Source of the DNA: Rhodovulum adriaticum
GTDB taxonomy: Bacteria; Pseudomonadota; Alphaproteobacteria; Rhodobacterales; Rhodobacteraceae
Direction of reading: 5' to 3'
Assembly: GCF_004345735.1 (NCBI RefSeq)
Contig: NZ_SLXL01000006.1
Location: 1-64,000, forward strand
Length of the DNA stretch: 64,000 nt
Shown here: positions 43,602 to 53,266 of the stretch, piece after piece
How the letters are laid out: the number at the start of each line of letters is the position of its first letter
Position numbering within the stretch: the stretch's first letter is position 1
The notes under the pieces: generated by a model
Database searches by the model: none
What the model was told of the DNA's origin: nothing
What the model saw: only the letters and a program-made list of their open reading frames with translations
Translations under genes and position numbers: made by a program

Positions 43602-43635
43602 TAGCGGAGTGGTGGGTTGGCACCCACCCTACGGG
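43602..43635. repeat. REP-like palindrome after the RND operon
   Basis: GTGGGTTGGCACCCACCCTACGGGTGC contains the stem GTGGGT/ACCCAC with a short loop, plus further GGGT/ACCC repeats. Elements of the type GTGGGTTnGCACCCACCCTAC occur scattered between genes in Rhodobacteraceae genomes, as I remember; only one copy is visible here. It could also end transcription after the pump gene. Confidence 0.45.
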
Positions 43636-43642
43636 TGCTTGG

Positions 43643-44281
43643 TCAAGATAGGCAGATCTTCTCAAGAACGGAAAATGCTGCAATCCCAGATGCGGCAACA
43701 GGAAAAGAAAGATACCAGAAAAAAACAACAAACCGGGAAGTCCATTTCATTTTTGAAAAACCCGGGCCGATCAAGTCAAAGATCTCACCTGATCGCACTA
43801 ATTCCCGGTCTATTTTTCCAATCGTTGACGAGATTTCTCTTAAATTTTCCTCCAGCTGCGATTTTTTATTTGACGATGTATTATCGCAGTGCAGAAGATG
43901 CGTGGATGCTTCTTCATATGCCGCCTGGAGTTTCTGAGTGATGTCGTTCAACCTTTCGACAACATGCTCATTATCGGCAGGGCTGCTCATTCCCATCAAT
44001 GTTCCCCTTGGCACAACACGCTGACCAAACCATTTTGAATAACTCACATAGTCAGCCCACCAATGCACGACATGCGAAACCAATAGAACAAGCAAAACAA
44101 CAAGCGAGACTATGAAAAAATCCTTCTCGGTCAATCCTTTGATTCCGACACCCAGAACATTCGCCGTGTCAACAGTCAGATTGAATCGCGTTACGACGAT
44201 GAGTGCCCCAGAAAACAGGAGAAGGTTGCGAGAGGAGGCGCTCGTATAGCGTGAAATTGCCTCCTCTCCATAAATCCTCAT
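43643..44281 (-). CDS. Membrane protein of unrecognised family, coupled to thyX
   Basis: A 212-residue protein I cannot assign. It has two N-terminal hydrophobic segments (LLLFSGALIVVTRF near 20-33 and FFIVSLVVLLVLLVSHVVHW near 55-74), a long cytosolic or periplasmic coiled coil (NDITQKLQAAYEEA, then QLEENLREISSTIGKIDREL) and a C-terminal helix (FVVFFWYLSFPVAASGIAAF). GGAGGG precedes the ATG, and the start is two bases after the thyX stop, so it is expressed with thyX. Its DNA is visibly richer in A and T, and its codons differ from all neighbours, which points to recent acquisition. It could be a host-defence membrane effector, but nothing in the sequence proves that. Confidence 0.7.
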   Translation of the reverse strand: MRIYGEEAISRYTSASSRNLLLFSGALIVVTRFNLTVDTANVLGVGIKGLTEKDFFIVSLVVLLVLLVSHVVHWWADYVSYSKWFGQRVVPRGTLMGMSSPADNEHVVERLNDITQKLQAAYEEASTHLLHCDNTSSNKKSQLEENLREISSTIGKIDRELVRSGEIFDLIGPGFSKMKWTSRFVVFFWYLSFPVAASGIAAFSVLEKICLS

Positions 44282-44283
44282 AA

Positions 44284-45192
44284 TTACCCTCCCAAAACTC
44301 CCTCAAACTCCCGCCATTCCCCCTTGGACATGCCAGAGTTTTCCTGCGTCACCTCTTCGCCCTTCAGCATGCGACGGATACAATCCAGGGCGGTCGCTGA
44401 CAGATTGACACCCCCCATCCGGTAATCCTCGAACGCCTTGAACGCCGCCGGCACCCAGTCGGCCACGATCTCGCAGATGGTTTCGGCGTAGACGCGGATT
44501 TCGTACTGGGCGTGCACGTCCGCGCGCAGCCGCAGGAAGTGGAAGAGGTTGTGCAGATCAACCTTCCAGTACCATTGGGTGTAGATATTGGCGGGCAGGT
44601 TCATGCGGGCCAGTTCGCGGGCCAGACCCTTTTGCCCCTCGGTGGACAGCATCGCCTCGTAATGGTCATAGGCGCGCATGGCATCCGATTTCAGCATTTC
44701 CAGCACGCGCGCGGCCTCTTCGCCCTCCAGCAGCTCGCCCCGGCCCTGATTGTTGACGGTGGATTGCGCGGCCAGCGCGTCGGGCGCGGGGATGTAGAAT
44801 TCGCGGTCCAGGATCGAATAGCGGGCCGAGTATTCGTTCACGTTAGCGGTGCGGTGGCGGATCCACTGGCGCGCGACGAAGACGGGCAGTTTGACGTGCA
44901 GCTTGATCTCGCACATCTCGAACGGGGTAGAGTGCCAGTGCCGCATCAGGTAGCGGATCAACCCCTCGTCGTTGCTGACCGATTTGGTGCCCTTGCCATA
45001 GCTGACGCGGGCCGCCTGGCAGATGGCGGCATCGTCGCCCATGTAGTCGATCACCCGGACGAAACCGTGATCCAGCACCGGGTGGGCGGTATACAGCCGC
45101 TCTTCCATCCCGGGCGAGGTGACGCGACGGGTGGGCGTGGTCTGGGCACGTTGGGCGGTGATCTCTGCGGCTTGGTCGGGGGAAAGCGGCAT
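44284..45192 (-). CDS. thyX: FAD-dependent thymidylate synthase
   Basis: A 302-residue enzyme that makes dTMP from dUMP using methylenetetrahydrofolate, NADPH and FAD. The ThyX signature [15 protein letters not shown] is complete, with substrate-binding motifs such as [28 protein letters not shown] and NLFHFLRLR. It is longer than the shortest ThyX proteins, as usual in alphaproteobacteria. AGGAG precedes the ATG at 45192; the open frame continues to 45462 but that part is non-family sequence. The next gene is coupled to its stop. Confidence 0.93.
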   Translation of the reverse strand: MPLSPDQAAEITAQRAQTTPTRRVTSPGMEERLYTAHPVLDHGFVRVIDYMGDDAAICQAARVSYGKGTKSVSNDEGLIRYLMRHWHSTPFEMCEIKLHVKLPVFVARQWIRHRTANVNEYSARYSILDREFYIPAPDALAAQSTVNNQGRGELLEGEEAARVLEMLKSDAMRAYDHYEAMLSTEGQKGLARELARMNLPANIYTQWYWKVDLHNLFHFLRLRADVHAQYEIRVYAETICEIVADWVPAAFKAFEDYRMGGVNLSATALDCIRRMLKGEEVTQENSGMSKGEWREFEGVLGG

Positions 45193-45413
45193 TCGGGCGC
45201 TCCTGTCGGATGAATACGAGTCACCCGCACTATATCTATGCGCCCGCGCGCGTGGAACACCCAGATACTGTGAAATCCGGCCGCATCCGCCAAACGACCC
45301 AGCTGCAACGGTCGCGCCGAAGTTGTTCGCGCGTCGCGAAAGAAATTGACTTTCCGGCGCTTTTTCCGGACCCTGACCGAAATAGCCACAAAAACACATG
45401 ATCGAGCAGGTCC

Positions 45414-46472
45414 ATGGCGCATAATCGAATTCTGCTGGCAGCACTGCTGGCGGTAGCCGCATGTTCTGGCGGCGACGGAACCAATCCGATCAACAACTCT
45501 GGCGGCGTCGAGGACGGGTCCGACACCGGGAATGAGGGCGGGATCACCTCGGTCGACGAGATGCCCCCCGGCACCCCCCTGCCCAAGCCGAACCGGGCCA
45601 TCGTCCGGCGCGAGCCAGAGGACGACACCAACGGCTTTGCCACCGGGTTCGCCTACAATTCCGACACGGACGAGTTCACCGTGGACAACCTGGCCTTCGA
45701 CGGGGACAACACCTATTCCCGCGACGACGTGGTCGGCACCCTGTCCACCGGCGCGACGCGCTATGCCCTGTATGAGGGCGACAGCGAGGTCAGCGACCCG
45801 GTAACGGGCGACCCCATCGGCCAGTTCAACTACCGGGCGCTTTACGGCGTGTCCCACAACCAGATGGAAGACGGCCGCCCGACCACGGAATTCGCGATCG
45901 TGCGCACCGGGTCTTACGTCGGCTACGGCTATGGCGGCTTCATCTACCAGCGCAACGGCAGCGTCACCTTGCCCGAAACCGGGCAGGCCAATTTCAACGG
46001 GGAATATGCCGGCCTGCGCGATTTCGAGGGCAAGGGCGGGCTGGAATACGTCATCGGCGACATGTCGGTTTCCATCGACTTCGAGGATTTCAACACCGGC
46101 TCGGGCGTGGCGGGCTATGTCGAGAACCGGCGCATCTTCGACCAGGACGGCAACGACCTGACGGTCGAGTATATCAACGCCTTCCAGACCCAATACGAGG
46201 GCACCTACGAGGCCCTGCAGGTGCTGCGCTTCGTGATCTCGGACGGGGTGGCCGACGCCAATGGCGAGATCATCGGCCAGGTGGACAGCAACATCCTGAC
46301 CGGGGCGGGCGAGATACAGCAGGTGGAATCCGGCACCTACTACGCGATTGTTTCGGGCGAGCCCGCGAACGAAATTGTCGGCGTGCTGACGGTGGAATCA
46401 AGCCACCCCGCAATCGAAGGCGTCACAGTGCGTGAAACCGGCGGCTTCATCCTGCACCGCCCGGCGCCCTGA
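45414..46472 (+). CDS. TbpB-like surface lipoprotein, predicted Slam client
   Basis: A 352-residue lipoprotein with signal [17 protein letters not shown], lipobox Cys17, and a flexible Gly/Asn/Asp-rich linker (about 18-45). The C-terminal half has the alternating pattern of the eight-stranded TbpB-type barrel: [58 protein letters not shown] and GYVENRRIF. Proteins with this barrel are carried to the cell surface by Slam proteins, and the next gene, three bases on, encodes a Slam-like protein. The ligand cannot be told; iron or haem sources are common in the family. The barrel assignment is by pattern recognition. Confidence 0.72.
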   Translation: MAHNRILLAALLAVAACSGGDGTNPINNSGGVEDGSDTGNEGGITSVDEMPPGTPLPKPNRAIVRREPEDDTNGFATGFAYNSDTDEFTVDNLAFDGDNTYSRDDVVGTLSTGATRYALYEGDSEVSDPVTGDPIGQFNYRALYGVSHNQMEDGRPTTEFAIVRTGSYVGYGYGGFIYQRNGSVTLPETGQANFNGEYAGLRDFEGKGGLEYVIGDMSVSIDFEDFNTGSGVAGYVENRRIFDQDGNDLTVEYINAFQTQYEGTYEALQVLRFVISDGVADANGEIIGQVDSNILTGAGEIQQVESGTYYAIVSGEPANEIVGVLTVESSHPAIEGVTVRETGGFILHRPAP

Positions 46473-46475
46473 TCC

Positions 46476-47855
46476 ATGCGCCGTGCGGGGGCCATGCGGC
46501 ATCTTGCAGGGGCCGGGGCGCTAGCCACCGGCCTGATGGCTGGAATCGCTGGCTGGGCCGGCGAAAAGGTCACGCTGACACCGGCTGAAATGCACGCGGC
46601 CACGGCCCACGCATTGACCGTCGGGGACCACCAGATGGCGCTGCGCCTGGCCGAGGCCCTGCTGGTGCGCGATCCCCAGGACGGGCAGGCCCTTGCCGCG
46701 CGGGCGCGGGCGCTGCGCAATCTTGGCCGCCCGGATGAGGCCCGCGCCGCAGCGCGAACGGCCTGGGCGCAGGCGGATACCGATGCGGAACGCTATGCGG
46801 CGGCCCTGCTGACGGCACAGGCGCTGTCGTCGATGGGGCGGCATACCTCGGCACAGTTCTGGTTGCGCCGCGCGGGGCAGAACGCCCCCACACCCGCGGC
46901 GCGCGCCCGCGCCGCCCGCGATTTCCGATATGTCCGCAGCCGCAACCCGTGGTCGGCGCATCTGGGGTTCGGGGTCACGCCGTCCTCTAACGTCAATGGC
47001 GGGTCCAGCGCCGACCGCATCAACATCGGCGGCCTGCCCTTCGTGCTGTCGCCCTCGGCGCGCGCCCTGTCGGGCACCGAGATAACCGGCGAGGCGGAAT
47101 TGCGCTATCGCCTGCGCCCCAGCGAGACACTGCAACTGCATGTCGAGGGCCACATGGAGGCGCGCGCCTACCGGCTGTCGGACGGGGCACGCGCCCGCGC
47201 GCCGGGGCTGCAAAACGGCGATCTGGCCTGGCAGGCCGCAGAGGTGGCGGTTGGCGGGTACTGGGCCGCGTCCCCGGGCGCGGGGCCCTTCGGCGCCGAG
47301 CTGACCTTCGGCAAGAGCTATTACGGCGGCGATCCGCTGGCCGACTACGCACGGCTGGACCTGTCCAAACGCTTTGCGCTGGCGCCCGGCACGATCCTGC
47401 GCCTGTCCGGCGCGCTGGAGGAACAGTGGCGCCACGATGCGACGATCAACGACGCGACCGTGACCGGCGGCACGGCCGAGATCATCCGGCGGCGCGAAAA
47501 CGGCGACATGGTCAACCTGTCACTGGAACTCAGCGACACGACCAGCGACAGCGCCACAATCGCCCATGAGGCGGCAGCGTTCGGCGTGGATTATCAGCTT
47601 GCCAAACCAGTCCTGGGCGCAAGGCTGAGCCTGAGCGCCGCGTATGAGCACCGCGATTACGATCGGGGCCTGTTCGGCGCCGCCCCCCGTACCGACGACC
47701 GCATCAGTTTGGGCGCGTCGGTCTTCCTGCCGGAGGTGTCCTATTACGGCTTTGCCCCGGAAGTCGGCCTGCAGGCACAGCGCGTCAATTCCAACCAGCC
47801 GCTTTACCGCAGCGAGGAGCTGGGTCTTACGCTTGGGTTCCGCTCGACCTTCTGA
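46476..47855 (+). CDS. Slam-like outer-membrane protein (TPR plus DUF560 barrel)
   Basis: A 459-residue exported protein. After a signal-like segment (LAGAGALATGLMAGIAGWAG) come two or three TPR-like repeats (about 35-150: ALTVGDHQMALRLAEALLVR, ARALRNLGRPDEARAAARTA). Then comes a beta-barrel of the DUF560 type, opening SRNPWSAHLGFGVTPSSNVN and closing SEELGLTLGFRSTF with the terminal Phe that outer-membrane proteins use for BAM insertion. Slam proteins move surface lipoproteins through the outer membrane. It begins three bases after the TbpB-like lipoprotein stop, an arrangement known for Slam and client pairs. The length is about that of Slam1. Confidence 0.75.
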   Translation: MRRAGAMRHLAGAGALATGLMAGIAGWAGEKVTLTPAEMHAATAHALTVGDHQMALRLAEALLVRDPQDGQALAARARALRNLGRPDEARAAARTAWAQADTDAERYAAALLTAQALSSMGRHTSAQFWLRRAGQNAPTPAARARAARDFRYVRSRNPWSAHLGFGVTPSSNVNGGSSADRINIGGLPFVLSPSARALSGTEITGEAELRYRLRPSETLQLHVEGHMEARAYRLSDGARARAPGLQNGDLAWQAAEVAVGGYWAASPGAGPFGAELTFGKSYYGGDPLADYARLDLSKRFALAPGTILRLSGALEEQWRHDATINDATVTGGTAEIIRRRENGDMVNLSLELSDTTSDSATIAHEAAAFGVDYQLAKPVLGARLSLSAAYEHRDYDRGLFGAAPRTDDRISLGASVFLPEVSYYGFAPEVGLQAQRVNSNQPLYRSEELGLTLGFRSTF

Positions 47856-47914
47856 ACGCGCGCCCCTCGCCATCGCGCACGTGCGCATTAGGTGAAAGGG
47901 AAAGGAGGGTGACC

Positions 47915-48343
47915 ATGCAAATCCGCTATCTGCACACCATGGTCCGCGTCGCGGATCTGGAAAAATCCATTGCCTTTTACGAACTGCTGGGCCTGAAGGA
48001 AACGCGCCGGACCGAGAGCGACAAGGGCCGTTTTACGCTGGTTTTCATGGCGCCCGAGGGGCAGGAAGAATGCCCGGTAGAACTGACCTGGAACTGGGAC
48101 GGGGATGACGGCCTGCCCTCGGACAGCCGACATTTCGGCCACCTGGCCTATGCGGTGGAAAACATCTATGACCTCTGCGCTCATCTGATGCGCAACGGCG
48201 TGACCATCAACCGCCCGCCGCGTGACGGGCGCATGGCCTTCGTGCGCAGCCCCGACAACATTTCCGTCGAATTGCTGCAAATGGGCGATCCCCTGCCCCC
48301 GGCCGAGCCCTGGGCCAGCATGGGCAATACCGGGCATTGGTAA
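47915..48343 (+). CDS. gloA: Glyoxalase I-like VOC-family protein
   Basis: A 142-residue metalloprotein of the vicinal-oxygen-chelate fold. MQIRYLHTMVRVADLEKSIA and FYELLGLKETRR form the first module, and DSRHFGHLAYAVENIYDLCA with NISVELLQMGDPLP the second. The metal ligands of lactoylglutathione lyase are at the expected spots (His7 in YLHTM, Glu in VELTWN, His in FGHLAY, Glu in VELLQ). It should detoxify methylglyoxal with glutathione. AAAGGAGG before the ATG at 47915 is an excellent ribosome binding site. Confidence 0.88.
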   Translation: MQIRYLHTMVRVADLEKSIAFYELLGLKETRRTESDKGRFTLVFMAPEGQEECPVELTWNWDGDDGLPSDSRHFGHLAYAVENIYDLCAHLMRNGVTINRPPRDGRMAFVRSPDNISVELLQMGDPLPPAEPWASMGNTGHW

Positions 48344-48351
48344 GCGGCCCC

Positions 48352-49074
48352 ATGCGCCGCCTTGCCGCCCTCGCCCCCCTTGCCGCCGGCCTGATTGCGC
48401 TAGCCACACAGGCCCAAGCGGCCTGTCGGCTGGCCCTGGTCGTGGCGCTGGACATCTCCTCTTCGGTCAACGCGGAAGAGGACAGGCTGCAACGCGCCGG
48501 GCTGGCGGCAGCCCTGACCGCGCCAGAGGTGCAACAGGAAATCCTGTCGGTGCCCGGCGCCCCGGTGGCCCTGGCCGTCTATGAATGGAGCGGCCGATAC
48601 CAGCAGGACATGGTGCTGGACTGGCGCCTGCTGGACAGCCCTGCCGCCATCGCCGGCGCCGCGGCGGACATCGCCAACTCGCGCCGTCGCTACGCGGAGT
48701 TTCCGACAGCGATGGGCTTTGGCATCGGTTATGCGGCGGGCGTGTTCCAGCGCGCCCCGCCCTGCCTGTTTCAAACGCTGGATATCTCGGGCGACGGGAT
48801 CAACAACGACGGCTTCGGTCCCGACCTGGCCTACCGCAACTTTCCGCTGGCCGGGATCACGGTGAACGGGCTGGCCATCGGCGGCGCAACAGAGGATGAC
48901 GCCCAGGTCTTTCGCTTTTACCGGGAACAGGTGATCCGCGGCCCCGGCGCCTTTGTCGAAACCGCCCGGGATTTCACCGATTTCGAACGGGCCATGCGCC
49001 GCAAGCTGACGCGAGAGATGGCCGCGCGCGTCTATGGCGGGCTGGCCCGCCCCCCGCGCGAACGCGAGGGCTGA
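48352..49074 (+). CDS. DUF1194 (von Willebrand A-like) exported protein
   Basis: A 240-residue secreted protein: signal peptide RRLAALAPLAAGLIALATQA cleaved near AQA, then LALVVALDISSSVNAEEDRL, in which DISSS is a MIDAS-type metal site (DxSxS) of VWA domains. Later TLDISGDGINNDG and GLAIGGATED follow the fold. DUF1194 proteins are common in Rhodobacterales and have no settled function; metal-dependent binding is the likely role. Its start is nine bases after the glyoxalase stop, so they may be cotranscribed. It is convergent with carB. Confidence 0.8.
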   Translation: MRRLAALAPLAAGLIALATQAQAACRLALVVALDISSSVNAEEDRLQRAGLAAALTAPEVQQEILSVPGAPVALAVYEWSGRYQQDMVLDWRLLDSPAAIAGAAADIANSRRRYAEFPTAMGFGIGYAAGVFQRAPPCLFQTLDISGDGINNDGFGPDLAYRNFPLAGITVNGLAIGGATEDDAQVFRFYREQVIRGPGAFVETARDFTDFERAMRRKLTREMAARVYGGLARPPREREG

Positions 49075-49081
49075 GCCGGCC

Positions 49082-52000
49082 TCAGTCCTGCAATCGCCGC
49101 ACCTGCAATTCCCCCGCCTCTCGCGACTTCATGGCCAGCGCGGCCGCATGGCTGGCGGCGGCGGTGGTGAAATAGGGGATGCGATCCATCAGCGCGACCG
49201 TCCGCATCGAGCGCGAGTCGGACACCGCTTGCTTGCCCTCGGTGGTGTTCATCACCAGATGCACCAGCCCGTCCTTCATCACGTCGACGATGGTGCGCCC
49301 GCCCTCATAGGCCTTGTTCACCGTCTGCGCCTCGATCCCGTTTTCGGCCAGGAATTTTGCCGTGCCGCGCGTGGCGAGAATGTCAAAGCCCAGCCCGATC
49401 AGGATTTGCGCGGTTTCCACCAGTTGCGGGGTTTTGTCCGCGTCCTTGATCGAGAAGAAGACCGTCCCCTCATGCGGCAGATCGCTGCCCGCACCCATCT
49501 GCGCCTTCAGGAAGGCACGGGGGAAGCTGTGGTCAAAGCCCATCACCTCGCCGGTGGAGCGCATTTCAGGCCCCAGCAACGTATCGACGCCGGGGAAGCG
49601 GGCAAAGGGCAGCACCGCCTCTTTCACCGCGAACCCCTCGATCTGCGGATCGACAAGGTCGAACGCGGCCAGTTTTTCACCCGCCATGACACGCGCGGCG
49701 ATCGAGGCGATGGGCGAATTCACCGCCTTGGCAACGAAGGGCACGGTGCGCGAGGCGCGCGGGTTCACCTCGATCAGGTAAACCTCGCCGTCCTTGACCG
49801 CGAATTGCACGTTCATCAGACCGACGACGCCCAGCTCCAGCGCCAGCGCGCGGGTCTGGGTCTTCAGCTCATCGATGATGTCGGCGGGCAGCGAATAGGG
49901 CGGCAGCGAACAGGCGCTGTCGCCGGAATGCACGCCCGCCTCCTCGATATGCTGCATGATACCGGCGACATGCACATCGGTGCCATCGCACAGCGCGTCA
50001 ACGTCGATTTCCGTGGCGCCCGACAGGTAGCTGTCCAGCAGGACGGGCGACTTGCCCGACACGACCACCGCCTCGGAAATGTAGCGTTCCAGATGTGCGG
50101 TATCGCGCACGATTTCCATCGCGCGGCCACCCAGCACGTAAGAGGGGCGGATAACCAGCGGATAGCCGATTTCCTCGGCCGCCTGCATCGCGGCGGCATC
50201 CGAGGCGGCAATCGCGTTCTTGGGCTGTTTCAGGTCCAGCTTGTGCACCAGCGCCTGGAACCGCTCGCGGTCCTCGGCCAGGTCGATGGCATCGGGCGAG
50301 GTGCCCAGGATCGGGATGCCCTCGGCCTCTAGGTCGTTGGCCAGTTTCAGCGGCGTCTGACCGCCGAACTGCACGATGACGCCGTGCAGGGTGCCGCGGG
50401 ACTGTTCGACCCGCAGGATTTCCATCACATGTTCAAAGGTCAGCGGTTCGAAATACAGCCGGTCCGAGGTGTCATAGTCGGTCGACACGGTCTCGGGGTT
50501 GCAGTTGATCATCACCGTTTCATAGCCCGCATCGGTTAGCGCGAAACAGGCGTGACAGCAGCAATAATCGAACTCGATCCCCTGCCCGATCCGGTTCGGA
50601 CCGCCGCCCAGGATCACCACCTTCTTGCGGTCGCTGGCGCGCGCCTCGCATTCCACGTCGCCCATCACGGGGGTTTCGTAGGTGGAATACATGTACGGCG
50701 TCTGGGCCTCGAACTCGGCCGCGCAGGTATCGATCCGCTTGAAAACCGCGGTGACGCCCAGGTTTTGGCGCGCGCGCCGCACCTGTGCCTCGTCCCGGCC
50801 GGTCAGGTTGGCCAGTCGGGCATCGGTAAAGCCCAGCATCTTCAACTCGCGCAGGCCGTCCTCGGTCATCGGCAGGCCGGATTTGCGCACCTCTTCCTCG
50901 GCCTCGACGATTTCGCGGATGCGGGCCAGGAACCAGGGATCGAACTGGGTAACGGCCTGAATGTCGTCATCGGTCAGCCCGTGGCGCATCGCCTGGGCGA
51001 TGATCCGCAGGCGGTCGGGGGTCTGTTTCGACAGCGCGGCAACGATCTGGGCGTGGTCGGGGGCGCCCTCGATGGCAATTTCGTCAAACCCGGTCAGGCC
51101 GGTTTCCATCGAGGCCAGCGCCTTTTGCAGGGATTCATGGATCGTGCGGCCGATAGCCATCGCCTCGCCCACGGATTTCATCGCGGTGGTCAGTTCCGGC
51201 TTGGCGCCCGGGAACTTTTCAAAGGCAAAGCGCGGGATTTTGGTCACGACATAATCGATGGTGGGCTCAAAGCTGGCCGGCGTGACCTTGGTGATGTCGT
51301 TGTCCAGCTCGTCCAGCGTATATCCCACGGCCAGTTTTGCGGCGATCTTGGCGATGGGGAAGCCCGTCGCCTTGGACGCCAGCGCCGAGGAGCGCGAGAC
51401 CCGCGGGTTCATCTCGATCACGACCATGCGGCCGTCCTCGGGGTTGACCGCCCATTGCACGTTGGAGCCGCCGGTTTCGACCCCGATCTCGCGCAGCACG
51501 GCAATACTGCCGTTGCGCATGATCTGGTATTCCTTGTCGGTCAGCGTCAGCGCAGGCGCCACGGTGATGGAATCGCCGGTGTGTACGCCCATCGGGTCCA
51601 CGTTCTCGATCGAACAGACGATGATCGCGTTGTCCGCCTTGTCGCGGACAACCTCCATCTCGTATTCCTTCCAGCCCAGCAGGCTTTCGTCGATCAGGAT
51701 CTGGTTGACCGGAGAGGCATCGAGCCCGGTCTTGCAATAATGCTCGAACTCTTCACGGTTATAGGCAACGCCGCCGCCGGTGCCGCCCAGGGTAAAGGCC
51801 GGGCGGATGATCGCGGGCAGGCCCACATGTTCCAGTGCGGCCATGCACTCTTCCATGTTGTTGGCGATGGTGGCCTTGGGGTTTTCCAGCCCGATCCGGT
51901 CCATCGCCTCGCGGAACAGCTTGCGGTCCTCAGCCATCTCGATGGCGGCGCGGTTGGCGCCGATCAGTTCCACGCCGTATTTGTGCAGCACCCCCATGTC

Positions 52001-52309
52001 CGCCAGTTTCAGCGAGGTGTTCAGCCCCGTTTGCCCGCCCATGGTGGGCAGCAGCGCGTCGGGGCGCTCCTTCTCGATGATCTTGGCGACGATCTCGGGG
52101 GTGATCGGCTCGATATAAGTGGCATCGGCCAGCCCCGGATCGGTCATGATCGTGGCGGGGTTGGAGTTCACCAGGATCACCCGGTACCCCTCTTCGCGCA
52201 GGGCCTTGCACGCCTGGGCGCCGGAATAGTCGAATTCGCAGGCTTGCCCGATGACGATGGGCCCCGCGCCGATGATCATGATGGACTTGATATCGGTTCT
52301 TTTCGGCAT
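49082..52309 (-). CDS. carB: Carbamoyl-phosphate synthase large chain
   Basis: This 1075-residue subunit makes carbamoyl phosphate from bicarbonate, ammonia and two ATP for arginine and pyrimidine synthesis. The duplicated ATP-grasp halves are clear: the opening [20 protein letters not shown] and the internal [20 protein letters not shown], with EVNPRASRT and EMNPRVSRS at the matching places. The C-terminal allosteric domain ([20 protein letters not shown]) and the ending [17 protein letters not shown] fit full-length CarB. The partner carA is not adjacent. Confidence 0.96.
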   Translation of the reverse strand: MPKRTDIKSIMIIGAGPIVIGQACEFDYSGAQACKALREEGYRVILVNSNPATIMTDPGLADATYIEPITPEIVAKIIEKERPDALLPTMGGQTGLNTSLKLADMGVLHKYGVELIGANRAAIEMAEDRKLFREAMDRIGLENPKATIANNMEECMAALEHVGLPAIIRPAFTLGGTGGGVAYNREEFEHYCKTGLDASPVNQILIDESLLGWKEYEMEVVRDKADNAIIVCSIENVDPMGVHTGDSITVAPALTLTDKEYQIMRNGSIAVLREIGVETGGSNVQWAVNPEDGRMVVIEMNPRVSRSSALASKATGFPIAKIAAKLAVGYTLDELDNDITKVTPASFEPTIDYVVTKIPRFAFEKFPGAKPELTTAMKSVGEAMAIGRTIHESLQKALASMETGLTGFDEIAIEGAPDHAQIVAALSKQTPDRLRIIAQAMRHGLTDDDIQAVTQFDPWFLARIREIVEAEEEVRKSGLPMTEDGLRELKMLGFTDARLANLTGRDEAQVRRARQNLGVTAVFKRIDTCAAEFEAQTPYMYSTYETPVMGDVECEARASDRKKVVILGGGPNRIGQGIEFDYCCCHACFALTDAGYETVMINCNPETVSTDYDTSDRLYFEPLTFEHVMEILRVEQSRGTLHGVIVQFGGQTPLKLANDLEAEGIPILGTSPDAIDLAEDRERFQALVHKLDLKQPKNAIAASDAAAMQAAEEIGYPLVIRPSYVLGGRAMEIVRDTAHLERYISEAVVVSGKSPVLLDSYLSGATEIDVDALCDGTDVHVAGIMQHIEEAGVHSGDSACSLPPYSLPADIIDELKTQTRALALELGVVGLMNVQFAVKDGEVYLIEVNPRASRTVPFVAKAVNSPIASIAARVMAGEKLAAFDLVDPQIEGFAVKEAVLPFARFPGVDTLLGPEMRSTGEVMGFDHSFPRAFLKAQMGAGSDLPHEGTVFFSIKDADKTPQLVETAQILIGLGFDILATRGTAKFLAENGIEAQTVNKAYEGGRTIVDVMKDGLVHLVMNTTEGKQAVSDSRSMRTVALMDRIPYFTTAAASHAAALAMKSREAGELQVRRLQD

Positions 52310-52484
52310 GGCCCGTCCCCCGGATTGGCAAATTGATGGGGGTTATAGACAAGCAAGTTGCAGGCGCAAGACCTAGTGAAACACACCGGGCCAGCGGGGG
52401 CGCAAAGCTGGCCGATCTTCGCCGCACGACTAGGTGAAACTGGGTACGGCAGGGGCCGATAGCGCCAACGACATGGGGCACCAA

Positions 52485-53159
52485 ATGCAGGCGAAGGAAT
52501 TTCAGGGCGAGATCCGACCGACATCCGCGCTGCGGCTGTGGGGCGAATTCCTGGCCTTCTACCTGATCACGCCGCTGGCGATGGCCTTTGTCCTGCCACC
52601 CGACGCGCTGTTTCCGGGGCTTTTTGCCCTGACGGCGCTTGGTCTTGTGCTCTTGCACCTTACGCCCGGTTTCGACTGGGCCGAACTGGGACGGGGGACG
52701 CGGCGGATTGCATGGCGCCCCGTCGCGCTGTTCACCGTCGCGACGCTGACGGTGGCCACCTGCGCGGTGCTGGTCACTGCGCCGGGGGCGTTTCTGGTGC
52801 TGCCGCGCGAACAGCCGATTCTGTGGCTGGCAATCCTGCTGCTTTACCCGCCGCTGTCGGCCCTGCCGCAAGAGATCGTGTTCCGTCCGCTGTTCTTCCG
52901 GCGCTATGGCAGGCTGTTGCCGGGGCGGCCCTGGGCGCTGGTGCTGAACGCGGCGCTGTTTTCGCTGGCCCACCTGTTCTACTGGAACGGCCTTGTCGCC
53001 GCGATGACCTTCTGCGGCGGGCTGGCCTTTGCGTGGGCCTATGATTCCAGGGGAAATTTCCCAATGGCCGTGGTTCTGCATGCCCTTGCCGGCTGGATCG
53101 TTTTCACGCTGGGGCTTGGGATGTTCTTCTATTCGGGCAATATCCAGCGCCCGTTCTGA
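52485..53159 (+). CDS. CPBP-family (CAAX-protease-like) membrane protein
   Basis: A polytopic protein of about 224 residues with six or so hydrophobic segments. The abortive-infection/CPBP landmarks are partly present: PQEIVFRPLFFRRYG, where the family usually has E-E-x-x-x-R (here Gln-Glu), then SLAHLFYWN, and VVLHALAGWI. The His residues of motifs 2 and 3 remain, but the first Glu is Gln, so protease activity is doubtful. The start is uncertain: ATGs at 52434, 52473 and 52485 are possible and none has a strong ribosome binding site. It diverges from carB, and its stop is about 40 bases before the bchE operators. Confidence 0.7.
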   Translation: MQAKEFQGEIRPTSALRLWGEFLAFYLITPLAMAFVLPPDALFPGLFALTALGLVLLHLTPGFDWAELGRGTRRIAWRPVALFTVATLTVATCAVLVTAPGAFLVLPREQPILWLAILLLYPPLSALPQEIVFRPLFFRRYGRLLPGRPWALVLNAALFSLAHLFYWNGLVAAMTFCGGLAFAWAYDSRGNFPMAVVLHALAGWIVFTLGLGMFFYSGNIQRPF

Positions 53160-53197
53160 CCCCCGGCGCGTCAGCCGCAAAACAACCTGACACCGAT

Positions 53198-53252
53198 TTG
53201 ACATGTGTCAATTCTGATTGACAGACGATGTGCCATGTTCGCCGACGAAACA
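53198..53252 (+). promoter_or_regulatory. Overlapping FNR-type and PpsR/CrtJ-type operators before bchE
   Basis: TTGAC-ATGT-GTCAA at 53198-53211 is a perfect FNR/CRP-type palindrome with the N4 spacing used by FnrL. TGT-N12-ACA at 53206-53223 is an exact match to the PpsR/CrtJ pattern, and TGT-N11-ACA at 53236-53252 is a second, imperfect one. The first two overlap by six bases. This suggests anaerobic activation by FnrL and aerobic repression by PpsR at one site. Confidence 0.72.
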
Positions 53253-53266
53253 CGGGGAGTCGATCC

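Noticed and set aside
50552-52336. A 594-codon plus-strand frame opposite carB
   Set aside because: carB is unmistakable on the minus strand; the frame is a codon-bias artefact.
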